Shown here one piece after another: positions 52,877 to 62,580 of a stretch of DNA of 64,000 nt (the stretch's first letter is position 1; the number at the start of each line of letters is the position of its first letter). The notes below the pieces were generated by a model that was given only the letters and a program-made list of their open reading frames with translations, was not told where the DNA came from and searched no databases. Location of the stretch: the NCBI GenBank assembly GCA_030446745.1, contig JAUJMS010000009.1:1-64000 (forward strand), read 5' to 3'. Source of the stretch: Egibacteraceae bacterium. GTDB lineage: Bacteria > Actinomycetota > Nitriliruptoria > Euzebyales > Egibacteraceae. Position numbers and translations under genes: made by a program.

Positions 52877-54510
52877 TCCGAGGGCTCGGTCACGGGCACC
52901 GTCGTGCACGTGCAGCCGACGTGCACGGGAGGGACGTCGTGCCCGCTGGGGAACGGCTGGTCGAGGCCGAGCGCGCCGCTCTGGTCGTTGCTGCGACAGC
53001 GTGCTTCCGGGCAGCGCGGCTCGCGGCCGAGGACCCAGCGGCGTGCGGTCACGCCGCCCGCGCGCCAGGCGCGCAGCATGCCCAGCTCGTACGCGCGGAT
53101 CAGGTGCGTCGCCGCCAGCTCCTCGGCCGAGGTGCCCTTGAGCTCCCCGAACACCGCGCCGATGCGGTCCGCCAGCGACGAGGCGTCCTCCGACGCCGAC
53201 ACGCCCATGCGCAGCGTCGCCGCGAGGCTGGCACGGACGCGTTCGGCGGCGTCGTCGGCGAACGTGCCAGCAAGGTCGGGCGTCGCCGCCGGCTCACCGA
53301 GGTCGCGCTCGGCGAGCGTCGCGGCCGCCGCACCGCCGGCGCGGTACGCCTGGTCCAGGTACTCCCCCGCTCCCGCGCCGAGGCGGGCCGCCTCGTCGGG
53401 CTGCGGCAGGAACGCGTCCGCGTCGCCTTTGCCCTTGGCGCGGCGCACCCGGTCCAACGCGATGTTCTGCATCTCCTGCAGCTCGCGTTTGACCTTGCGC
53501 ACGAGCTTGGGATGCAGCGGCGACAACGCCGCCGCGCGCAGCCCCTGAGGCTCGCGCCGGGCGCCGTCGCGCCCTCCCGCCGGCGGGCTCAGCCGCGTCG
53601 CGGCCTGCGGCGCGGCTGGGCGTTCGCCGGGCGCCGTGGGGGTGGCGGCGGGGCTTTCGTCGGGCGCCGGCGCCCCGTCGGCGGCGGGCTCCGGCTCCGG
53701 TGCCGACGCGGCGGCACCAACCTCCACCGCCGGTGCGGCAGCGTTGGTCTCGGGCTCGGGCTCGTGCTCCGGCTGCGCCGCGTCGGTGGCGGGCTCGGGC
53801 CGGGGCGCTGGCTGGTCCTCGTTGCTCACCAGCGCCGAATCGGACGCCGGTTGCACCTCGTCGGTCGCCACCGCCGGATCGGCTGCCGGTTGGACCTCGT
53901 CGGTCTCCAACGCCGGCTCGGGCGCCGGCGGCGCCGCGTCGATGGCGGGCTGCCGACCAGTCGTGGCGTCGCTCCGCACCTGCGCCGTGAGGGCGTCGCG
54001 CACGCTGGCCGCCGGCCGACCCGGCGCGAGGTCGCGCAACGTCTGTTCGAGGGTGCGTCCCACCGCACGCAGCTGCTCGGACAGCGCGTCACGGGCCTGT
54101 TCGAGCGCCTCGACGGTGCGCTCCATGCGCTCCCGCCGCCGCTCGCCCTCGGCGATCACCTTCGCGGCCTGCCCGCGCGCCGCCTGAAGCTCCCGGTCGG
54201 CCTCGTGGCGTGCTTTGCGCTGAATCTGCGCCCCGGCCTCCTGCGCCGCCTCGAGGATGCGCTGGGTCTCCTTGCCGATTTCGGCGAACATCGCGGCGGG
54301 CTGCGCCTCGGGCGTCACCGCCGGCGCGGCCGGTGCGGTGACCTGGTCGGCACGCAAGCGCTGGACCCGACGCTCGCCCTCGTCGGCACGGGCTTCGCTG
54401 GCGGCGACCTGCTCCGCAACCCTGGCGAGAAACGCGTGGACCTCGTCGCGGTCATAGCCCCGCACGGACACGAGGAACTCGCGCGCGGCAATCTCGTCGG
54501 GCGTGAGCAC
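52873..54510 (-). CDS. DivIVA-domain protein fused to a MuF (phage head morphogenesis)-like domain
   Basis: The 545-residue protein begins with DivIVA (LTPDEIAAREFLVSVRGYDRDEVHAFLARVAEQV), continues with a coiled coil (residues 70-160, e.g. AQEAGAQIQRKARHEADRELQAARGQAAKVIAEGERRRERMERT) and a long Pro/Ala/Glu linker with degenerate DEVQPAxD repeats. The C-terminal third has THLIRAYELGMLRAWRAGGVTARRWVLGREPRCPEARCRS and PPVHVGCTC, matching the MuF/SPP1 gp7-like motif of phage minor head proteins and MuF toxins (W...Cx2-4C...PxHxxCxC). I infer pole or septum targeting by DivIVA of a metal-binding MuF domain. ATG 54510 is the start. Translationally coupled to UPF0182. Confidence 0.85.
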   Translation of the reverse strand: MLTPDEIAAREFLVSVRGYDRDEVHAFLARVAEQVAASEARADEGERRVQRLRADQVTAPAAPAVTPEAQPAAMFAEIGKETQRILEAAQEAGAQIQRKARHEADRELQAARGQAAKVIAEGERRRERMERTVEALEQARDALSEQLRAVGRTLEQTLRDLAPGRPAASVRDALTAQVRSDATTGRQPAIDAAPPAPEPALETDEVQPAADPAVATDEVQPASDSALVSNEDQPAPRPEPATDAAQPEHEPEPETNAAAPAVEVGAAASAPEPEPAADGAPAPDESPAATPTAPGERPAAPQAATRLSPPAGGRDGARREPQGLRAAALSPLHPKLVRKVKRELQEMQNIALDRVRRAKGKGDADAFLPQPDEAARLGAGAGEYLDQAYRAGGAAAATLAERDLGEPAATPDLAGTFADDAAERVRASLAATLRMGVSASEDASSLADRIGAVFGELKGTSAEELAATHLIRAYELGMLRAWRAGGVTARRWVLGREPRCPEARCRSNDQSGALGLDQPFPSGHDVPPVHVGCTCTTVPVTEPSE

Positions 54511-54588
54511 GGCGGATCCTCCAGTGACGGCAGCCTCGAGGGCGACAGTCTATGCGGGGGACACCTGCGGCCCGCCCCGTGCCAGCCG

Positions 54589-56157
<1,569 letters not shown>

Positions 56158-56168
56158 GACACTCCATG

Positions 56169-58913
56169 CTATGCACCCGCCCGCTGCTGGGGAAGCCTTT
56201 CGCGGACGAGCGAGCCGTTGCTCCTGATGACTGTGTCGGCAACCGGCAGCAGCAAGTGAAACGTCGATCCGCGCCCCAGCCGCGACTCGACGGCGACGTC
56301 GCCCTCGAGCCCGTCGACGATACGGCGCACCAACGCCAGCCCCAGGCCGAGGCCGCCGTACAACCGGGTTTCGCTGGCGTCGCCCTGGTAGAAGTCGCTG
56401 AAGACGCGCGCCGCCGTGGTTGGCTCGATGCCGACGCCGCGGTCGCGCACCGACAGGCGGACCATCGGCTTGCCGTCGGCGTGCTCGAGCGTCGCGGCGA
56501 CGCTGATCGGCTCACCGCCCGGCGAGAACTTCACGGCGTTGTCGATGAGCTCGTCGAGGCAGCGTTGGAGCATCGCACGGTCCGCGAGCACCGCCGGCAG
56601 CGACTTCGCGACGCGCCGGCGGAAGTCTCGGTCCGGTATCCGCCGGCGCCACTGCGCGAGGACCTCCCCCACGACCGACGACAGGTCGACCGCCTCAAGG
56701 CGCGGCTGGACACGCCCGCTGTCGAGCGCCGCGAAGTCGACGATCATCCCGACGATGCGCTCCAGCCGACCGGTCGACGACAAAATCTGGCCCGCGAACT
56801 TGCGGGTCTCCTCGGGTCCGACGTCGCGCCGGGCGAGCACCTCGGCGTAGCCCTTGATCGGCGTCAGCGGCGTGCGCAGCTCGTGGCTGACGTTGGACAA
56901 GAACTCCGTCTTCATCCGTTCGATCTCGGTCTCGCGGGTGACGTCGCGCAGGACGAGCACGCGGCCGAGGAACTGCCCGTCGGTGGTGTCGTGCACCGGC
57001 GCGGCACTCGCCGCCGTCGGCACGCGACGGCCGTCGCTGCGTTCGAGCAGCAGCTGCACGGCGGTGACCTGCTCGCTGTCGGACGCGCCGAGGGCGGCGG
57101 CGGCGGGCACACCGCCCGGCCCCCGACCGACGAGCACCTGCTCGAGCGGCAGACCGACCACCTCGGGGACCGCACGCCCGACGAGCCGCTCGGCGGCCGG
57201 GTTGAAGGTCGCCACCTTTCCGTCGGGGTCGACCGCAACGAGCGCGTCACTCATGGACGTCGTGAGCGCCTCCAGCCGCGCACGCAGCCGCGACTGCACC
57301 GTGGCGGCGTCGCGCAGCTGCGCCGACTGCGCGGCCAGCGACGTCGTCATCTCGTCGAACGTGCGACCCAGGACCCCGACCTCATCCCGGCTCGCGACGT
57401 CGGCGTTGACGTCGAGGTCGCCCTCCCTGACCGCGGCGGCAGCCGTGGTCAGCCGCCGGATCGGGGCGACGAGCCGGCGGGTGACCAGGGCCGCGACCGC
57501 CCCGGCGAGCAGCGCGCCGACGAGGGCGAGCAGGAACAGCCGGCGCGCCTGATCCTGTTCGAGGTCGGCCAGCGTCGCCGCCTCGCTGACCGCGACGACG
57601 CGCCCCACGACCGTGCCGGTGCCGGGGTCCTCGATCGGCGCGGCCGCCGCGTACAGCGGGCGCCCGGGGATCGGCACGGCGTCGCGGCCGTCGTCGCGCA
57701 CCGCCGCGACGACGTCGGTGGCGATGTCGCGTACCCCAGGAGAGGCAACCGTCGACGCGTTGCCGGTCGCGAGGATGACGTTGCTGGCGACGTCGTCGCC
57801 GGTCGCCGCGACCCGCGTCGCGTCGGCGATCCGCCCGGTCAGCACGACGCCGAGCGGCGGCGTCTCGGCGCGTGCGCCGGGGGCGTCGAGCGCCACCGCG
57901 CCGACGCCGACGAACTGCCCGCCGATCGTCAGCAACTCGCCGGCGTCGTTGGCCTCGCTCGACAGCAGCCGGTCCACCAGCGTCGTGCCGCTGAGCTGCA
58001 GCAGGAAGCTGTCGTCGAGCGGCCCGGTCGGGGCGTAGGACCCGGCGACCATCCCGTCCTCGTCCAGCACGACGAGGAAGTCTTGGTCCTGCCCGCGGAA
58101 GAACGCCTCGTACACCGGCTCGAGCGACTCGTTCCCGCGGTCGGCGAGGTTGCGCAGCAGCGACGAACCCTGTCCGCGCAGGATCGCCGCGGCGTTGATC
58201 GCGTCGACGAGCCAGTCACTCTCGATCTGCGTCGCGATGCCGGCGCTGAGGCCGTCGAGGCGGTCGAGCTCGTCGTCGACGAGGTCGCGCGACCCTTGGT
58301 CGCTCAGGGCGCCCGCGATGAGCACCACGACGGCGAGCAGGATCGCCACCGACGCGGTGACGAACTTGGCGAGCAGCGCCCGTGCGCTCGCCTGCCACAG
58401 CCACCACCCGATCGCGGCGGCGCCGGCCACGGTCAGCGCCGCACCGGCGGTCAGCGACAGGCGCTCGACCGGCTCCGCCGCGCCCCACGCGAGCAGGCCG
58501 ACGCCGACGAGGATCGTGCGGCGGCCGCCGACGAGGCCGCGCACACCGCCCAACAGGCCCGCCGCCGCCGCGACCGCCGCGGCAACGGGAACGGCGGGCA
58601 CCGGCAGCAGCACCGCCGGCCCGGCGAGGCGACGCAGCCCACGCGGGGACAGGCCGACCGCGACGAGTGCGAGCCCGCCGGCGTGCAGCCACGCCACCGC
58701 GACGACGCTGCCGGAAACCAGCGCCCCCGACAGCCCGTGGCCGACGGCGATCGCCATGGCCCCCGTGGCGAGCAGCAGGTCCAGAGCGCCGCGGCGGGCG
58801 GCGCCTGCGGCGCCGGGGCGCGTCACGACGACGATGGCCAGGCCGACCGCGGCGAACAGGGCAAGCAGGCTCGCGGCCAGATGCAGCGGCGTCGACAAGC
58901 CGGCTTCGGCCAT
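56169..58913 (-). CDS. Multi-domain sensor histidine kinase (orphan)
   Basis: The 914-residue kinase has about seven TM helices in the first 190 residues, an extracytoplasmic sensor (about 205-440, LVDDELDRLDGLSAGIATQIESDWLVDAI), a TM helix, a HAMP domain (RRLVAPIRRLTTAAAAVREGDLDV), a PAS domain (LEALTTSMSDALVAVDPDGKVATFNPAAERLVG), HisKA (FLSNVSHELRTPLTPIKGYAEVL) and HATPase (ELIDNAVKFSPGG, DRGVGIEP, GGLGLGLALVRRI). No response regulator is nearby. ATG 58913 gives the normal N-terminus. Confidence 0.92.
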   Translation of the reverse strand: MAEAGLSTPLHLAASLLALFAAVGLAIVVVTRPGAAGAARRGALDLLLATGAMAIAVGHGLSGALVSGSVVAVAWLHAGGLALVAVGLSPRGLRRLAGPAVLLPVPAVPVAAAVAAAAGLLGGVRGLVGGRRTILVGVGLLAWGAAEPVERLSLTAGAALTVAGAAAIGWWLWQASARALLAKFVTASVAILLAVVVLIAGALSDQGSRDLVDDELDRLDGLSAGIATQIESDWLVDAINAAAILRGQGSSLLRNLADRGNESLEPVYEAFFRGQDQDFLVVLDEDGMVAGSYAPTGPLDDSFLLQLSGTTLVDRLLSSEANDAGELLTIGGQFVGVGAVALDAPGARAETPPLGVVLTGRIADATRVAATGDDVASNVILATGNASTVASPGVRDIATDVVAAVRDDGRDAVPIPGRPLYAAAAPIEDPGTGTVVGRVVAVSEAATLADLEQDQARRLFLLALVGALLAGAVAALVTRRLVAPIRRLTTAAAAVREGDLDVNADVASRDEVGVLGRTFDEMTTSLAAQSAQLRDAATVQSRLRARLEALTTSMSDALVAVDPDGKVATFNPAAERLVGRAVPEVVGLPLEQVLVGRGPGGVPAAAALGASDSEQVTAVQLLLERSDGRRVPTAASAAPVHDTTDGQFLGRVLVLRDVTRETEIERMKTEFLSNVSHELRTPLTPIKGYAEVLARRDVGPEETRKFAGQILSSTGRLERIVGMIVDFAALDSGRVQPRLEAVDLSSVVGEVLAQWRRRIPDRDFRRRVAKSLPAVLADRAMLQRCLDELIDNAVKFSPGGEPISVAATLEHADGKPMVRLSVRDRGVGIEPTTAARVFSDFYQGDASETRLYGGLGLGLALVRRIVDGLEGDVAVESRLGRGSTFHLLLPVADTVIRSNGSLVRERLPQQRAGA

Positions 58914-59025
58914 GCGCCGAGTGTATTCGTGGGCTTGCGCGCTCAGCCGGGTTGCGCGGTCAGCCGCCGTGGGCGGCGCTGCCGCGCACCCGTGAAACCC
59001 CCTTCAGCGCCGGGAGGGCGGTCGG

Positions 59026-59493
59026 TCAGCTGCGCGAGAACAGGCGACGCCCCGCCTGCTCGGACGGCTCGTGGTCCAGCGCTGACACCGTCGCGACCAG
59101 CGGCGGGCGGGGCGCCTCGGGCTCGGAGGCGCTGACGGCCGGCGCCTCGGCGGGCGCGTCGCCGGGCGCTCCCGCGGCGGGGCGCAGCTCGACGCGGTAG
59201 TAGGTCTTGAACTCGATGGGGATCTCCTGCATGCGGTACACCCGCACCTCGGAGGCCTCCTCGTTGTTGCGCAGGCGCTCGACGAAGCGCAACGCGTCGT
59301 CGAGCGCGCCGGCGACGTGCTGGGCCTCACGGCCCTCCGGGGTGAGAAACCGCACGAGGTGCTCCACGTTGCGCCTGCCTTCCAGCTTCGGCGTCGCCTC
59401 TTCCGGCGCCGCTCCATGCTGCGAGAAATCGGCGCGCGCGGCGCCAACCTTTACCGGCGGCCGCGCAGTTCCGACGCCGCCGTGCCGGGTCAT
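59026..59493 (-). CDS. Conserved unknown protein coupled to the MreB-like gene
   Basis: The 155-residue protein starts at ATG 59493 overlapping the MreB-like stop (ATGA). The middle has a coherent domain: NVEHLVRFLTPEGREAQHVAGALDDALRFVERLRNNEEASEVRVYRMQEIPIEFKTYYRVEL, with helical and beta character. The tail is disordered. Coupling to an actin homolog suggests a partner or regulator of its filaments; the family is not recognised. Confidence 0.65.
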   Translation of the reverse strand: MTRHGGVGTARPPVKVGAARADFSQHGAAPEEATPKLEGRRNVEHLVRFLTPEGREAQHVAGALDDALRFVERLRNNEEASEVRVYRMQEIPIEFKTYYRVELRPAAGAPGDAPAEAPAVSASEPEAPRPPLVATVSALDHEPSEQAGRRLFSRS

Positions 59494-60488
59494 GTCCCCG
59501 CGAAGAGGTGGCGCAGGTCGTCGAAGGCCTCGATCGTCGTGCCGGCGCCGGTGACGACCGACGCCAACGGCTGGTCGACGACGTTGACCTTGATCTGCGT
59601 CTCCTGCGCGATGCGCGCGTCGAGTCCGCGCAACAGCGCCCCGCCGCCCACCAGCCACATCCCCTGCTCGAGGACGTCCTGCGTCAGCTCCGGCGGGCAG
59701 TTCGCGAGCGCGTCCGTAGCGGCGGACACGATTGCGCTGACGCAGTCGTCGATCGCGGTGCGGACCTCCTCCGCGCCGACGAGCACGACCTTCGGCAGGC
59801 CGGTGGCCAGTTCGCGACCGCGGATCTCCGCCTTCGGTTCGTGTGCCTGGGGGTAGGCGGACCCGATCGCGAGCTTGAGCTCCTCCGCGGTCCGCTCGCC
59901 GATCGCGACCGCGTACTCGCGGCGGATGTAGGACTGGATCGACGCGTCGATGTCGAACCCGCCGGTGCGCACCGCCTTGCACGACACGATCCCGCCGAGG
60001 CTGATCACCGCGACCTCGGAGGTGCCGCCGCCGACGTCGACGACCATGTTGCCCAGCGGCTCCTGCACGGGCAGGCCGGCGCCGATCGCGGCCGCCATCG
60101 GCTCCTCCATGAGGAAGGCGTGGGCCGCGCCGGCCTGCTCCGCCGCCTCGACGACCGCGCGGCGTTCCACTGCGGTGATGGCGCTCGGAACACAGATCAG
60201 CACGCGCGGGCGCGACAGGCGCCCGACACCGACGCGCTGGAGCACCAGCTTGAGCAGCCGAGCCGTCGTCTCGAAATCGGTGATCGCACCGCCGCGCAGG
60301 GGCCGCTCCGCGACGATGTGGCCGGGCGTGCGCCCGATCATCGAGTAGGCCTGCGTGCCCATCGCGAGGATGTCGCCGTTGCGCTGGTTCAGCGCGATGA
60401 CCGTCGGCTCGTTGAGCACGATGCCGCGGCGCTTGCTCCACACCAGCGTGTTCGCCGTCCCCAGGTCGATGGCGAGGTCACGCGGCAC
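59490..60488 (-). CDS. MreB-like actin homolog
   Basis: The 332-residue protein has the actin-fold motifs AIDLGTANTLVW (phosphate 1), PSAITAVERRAVVEAAEQAGA, VVDVGGGTSEVAVISLGGIV (phosphate 2) and GMWLVGGGALLRGLDARI (adenosine). MreB filaments direct lateral wall growth in rods. The GTG start at 60488 gives the MreB-like N-terminus. No mreC/mreD are adjacent, and the coupled unknown gene is unusual. Most polar-growing actinobacteria have lost MreB or keep it for sporulation. Confidence 0.9.
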   Translation of the reverse strand: MPRDLAIDLGTANTLVWSKRRGIVLNEPTVIALNQRNGDILAMGTQAYSMIGRTPGHIVAERPLRGGAITDFETTARLLKLVLQRVGVGRLSRPRVLICVPSAITAVERRAVVEAAEQAGAAHAFLMEEPMAAAIGAGLPVQEPLGNMVVDVGGGTSEVAVISLGGIVSCKAVRTGGFDIDASIQSYIRREYAVAIGERTAEELKLAIGSAYPQAHEPKAEIRGRELATGLPKVVLVGAEEVRTAIDDCVSAIVSAATDALANCPPELTQDVLEQGMWLVGGGALLRGLDARIAQETQIKVNVVDQPLASVVTGAGTTIEAFDDLRHLFAGT

Positions 60489-60575
60489 GCGCGGCTCCTT
60501 GCCTCGCGCCGACGGGGCGGCACGGCGGTCGCAGGCGCCCGGCGCCGTGGCGTCCGCCGGACTGCTGGCGCGCGG

Positions 60576-61004
60576 TCACGTGGGCGTCCCCGGCCAGTGG
60601 GCGCCGCCGTCGGTCCAGTGCTCCTGCTTCCAGACCGCCACCGTGGCCTTCAGCTCGTCGATGGCCCAGCGTGCCGCCTCGAACGCCTCCGGCCGGTGCG
60701 CGCTGGAGACGGCCACGACGACGGACGCTTCGCCGATGGCGAGCGCGCCGGTGCGGTGCTCGAGCCACACCGCCGTCGCGGGCCAGCACCGGGCGACCTC
60801 GGCGGCGAGCGCGTCGAGCTGCGCCCCGGCGCGCTCCGCGTACGCCTCGTAGGTCAGCCCGCTGACCCGCCGGTCGTCGCTGGTGTCACGCACCGTGCCG
60901 GTGAACACCACGATCGCGCCGGCAGCCGGGTCAGCCGCGAAGGCGTGGGCGGCGTCGACCGATAACGGGTCGGCGGTCAGCGCGGCGTGGAGACGGGCGG
61001 TCAT
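60576..61004 (-). CDS. moaE: Molybdopterin synthase large subunit MoaE
   Basis: MoaE with MoaD converts precursor Z to molybdopterin. The 142 residues include VVFTGTVRDTSDDRRVSGLTYEAYAERAGAQL, LEHRTGALAIGEASVVVAVSSAHRPEAFEAARWAIDELKATVAVWKQEHW with the catalytic Lys residues. ATG 61004 fits the family start better than ATG 61022. It is divergent from the siroheme-decarboxylase-like gene. No moaD is beside it; CysO (6446) is a different MoaD-fold protein. Confidence 0.93.
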   Translation of the reverse strand: MTARLHAALTADPLSVDAAHAFAADPAAGAIVVFTGTVRDTSDDRRVSGLTYEAYAERAGAQLDALAAEVARCWPATAVWLEHRTGALAIGEASVVVAVSSAHRPEAFEAARWAIDELKATVAVWKQEHWTDGGAHWPGTPT

Positions 61005-61047
61005 CGCCCGTACCTTTACCATGAGGCCCACCGAACGCGGAGTGTCC

Positions 61048-62121
61048 ATGCCCAGCAAGACCGTCGGTCGCGTCGTGCTCGACGAGGTCGACCAGCGGCT
61101 GCTCAACACGATCCAGACGGCGTTCCCGTTGGTGCCGCGACCGTTCGCGGCGCTCGGCGACGCGCTGGGCATCGACGAGGACGCGGTGCTGCGGCGCTAC
61201 CAGCGGCTGAAAGACGAGCGGATCATCCGCCAGGTGTCAGCGATCTTCGACACCCGCAAGCTCGGCTACCGCAGCTCGCTGGTGGCCACCGCGGTCGACG
61301 AGTCCCGCGTCGACGCCGCCGCCGAGATCATCAACGGCCATCCCGGGGTCAGCCACAACTACCGGCGCGACCACGAGTTCAACCTGTGGTGGACCATCGC
61401 CGTGCCGCCCGACGAGGACCTGCAGACCCACGTCAACGCCGTCCACCGGCTGTGCGCGGGGCGCTCGACACGGGTCCTGCCGACGCTGAAGCTGTACAAG
61501 ATCGGCGTCGACCTCGACGTCAGCGACACCCGCTCGATGGCCGCGACGACGACGCTGCCGGCGCACCGCGAGACCGCACGCACCGCCGCCGACCTCAGCC
61601 CCGAGGAGGTCGGCTACGTCCGCGAGCTGCAAGAGGACCTCACCGTCGACCCGACGCCGTTCGCCGCGATGGCGGCGCGGCTGGGCACCAGCGAGGACGC
61701 GCTGGTCAAGGCGGCGCACGCGCTGATCGACGAGGGGTTGATGCGCCGCTACGCGGCGGTGCTCAACCACCGCCGCGCCGGCTTCGGGGCGAACGCGATG
61801 AGCGTGTGGAACGTCCCCGACGAGCGGACCGACGAGTACGGCTTCCGGCTCGCGGGCTACGCCGCGGTCAGCCACTGCTACCGGCGCCCGACCTACCCCG
61901 ACTGGCCGTACGCGCTGTTCGGGATGATCCACGCCACCTCGAAGGAGCGCGTCGAGGAAGCGGTCGCCGACATCCGCGCCACGACCGGCCTGCACGACTA
62001 CCGCCTGCTGTACTCGACCAAGGAGTACAAGAAGGTCCGCGTGCGCTACTTCGACCCCGCCTACGCCGCGTGGGCGCAGGCACACGTCGTCGGGGCGGAC
62101 GCGGACGCCGCGACCGGCTGA
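61048..62121 (+). CDS. Siroheme decarboxylase-like fusion (AhbA-AhbB / NirD-NirL type, AsnC-like)
   Basis: The 357-residue protein is two AsnC/Lrp-like halves in tandem. The first has DQRLLNTIQTAFPLVPRPFAALGDALGIDEDAVLRRYQRLKDERIIRQVSAIFDTRKLGYRSSLVA and the second VGYVRELQEDLTVDPTPFAAMAARLGTSEDALVKAAHALIDEGLMRRYAAVLNHRRAGF. Both carry HNYRR/HCYRR-like active-site segments (VSHNYRRDHEFNLWWTI and VSHCYRRPTYPDWPYALFGMIH). This matches siroheme decarboxylases of alternative heme or heme d1 synthesis, here fused. ATG 61048 is preceded by GCGGAG. Confidence 0.82.
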   Translation: MPSKTVGRVVLDEVDQRLLNTIQTAFPLVPRPFAALGDALGIDEDAVLRRYQRLKDERIIRQVSAIFDTRKLGYRSSLVATAVDESRVDAAAEIINGHPGVSHNYRRDHEFNLWWTIAVPPDEDLQTHVNAVHRLCAGRSTRVLPTLKLYKIGVDLDVSDTRSMAATTTLPAHRETARTAADLSPEEVGYVRELQEDLTVDPTPFAAMAARLGTSEDALVKAAHALIDEGLMRRYAAVLNHRRAGFGANAMSVWNVPDERTDEYGFRLAGYAAVSHCYRRPTYPDWPYALFGMIHATSKERVEEAVADIRATTGLHDYRLLYSTKEYKKVRVRYFDPAYAAWAQAHVVGADADAATG

Positions 62122-62134
62122 CCGACGGGGCGGC

Positions 62135-62515
62135 TCAGCCGGTCGGGGTCTCCTGCAGCTCCTGCTGGCGCTGGATCTCCCGCTGCACCTCCGGGTTGTT
62201 GAACAGCGCCACGCCGAACAGCGTGATCGCAACCGCGAGCGCAAGACCGAGCAAGCCGCTCACGATGCCGGTGATCGCCATGCCCTTGCCGCTGCCAGCC
62301 ATCTGGTTGGCCTTCTTCACGCCGACGAAGCCGAGGATGATCGCGAGCAGGCCCAGCAAGCCGCCGATCACGAAGAGTCCGAGCGGCACCGACAGCAGGC
62401 CGAGGACGAGCGCGCCGATCGCGACCCCGTTGGTGCCGCGGTTCGCGGGTGCGTGGCCGTAGCCGCCGGGCGGGGGTTCTGCGCTGGGTGGGACGTTGGA
62501 CCGTTCGTCTGCCAT
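62135..62515 (-). CDS. DUF4190-domain membrane protein
   Basis: The 126-residue protein has a Pro/Gly-rich cytoplasmic N-terminus and two TM helices in a DUF4190 arrangement (TNGVAIGALVLGLLSVPLGLFVIGGLLGLLAIILGFVGVKKAN, then KGMAITGIVSGLLGLALAVAITLFGV), followed by a short Glu-rich tail. Widespread in actinobacteria; function unknown. Its end faces the siroheme-decarboxylase-like gene across 13 bases. Confidence 0.82.
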   Translation of the reverse strand: MADERSNVPPSAEPPPGGYGHAPANRGTNGVAIGALVLGLLSVPLGLFVIGGLLGLLAIILGFVGVKKANQMAGSGKGMAITGIVSGLLGLALAVAITLFGVALFNNPEVQREIQRQQELQETPTG

Positions 62516-62580
62516 GGCTGCCTCCTGGGGCGCGCGGATTTGGCGGCGCGACGGTACACCCAACAGCGCCGCAACCGGCG

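Noticed and set aside
56166..59135. A 989-residue open frame antisense to the sensor kinase
   Set aside because: Composition is Arg/Asp/His/Gln-rich, typical of the antisense of a high-G+C gene; the kinase on the minus strand has clear HAMP, PAS, HisKA and HATPase motifs.
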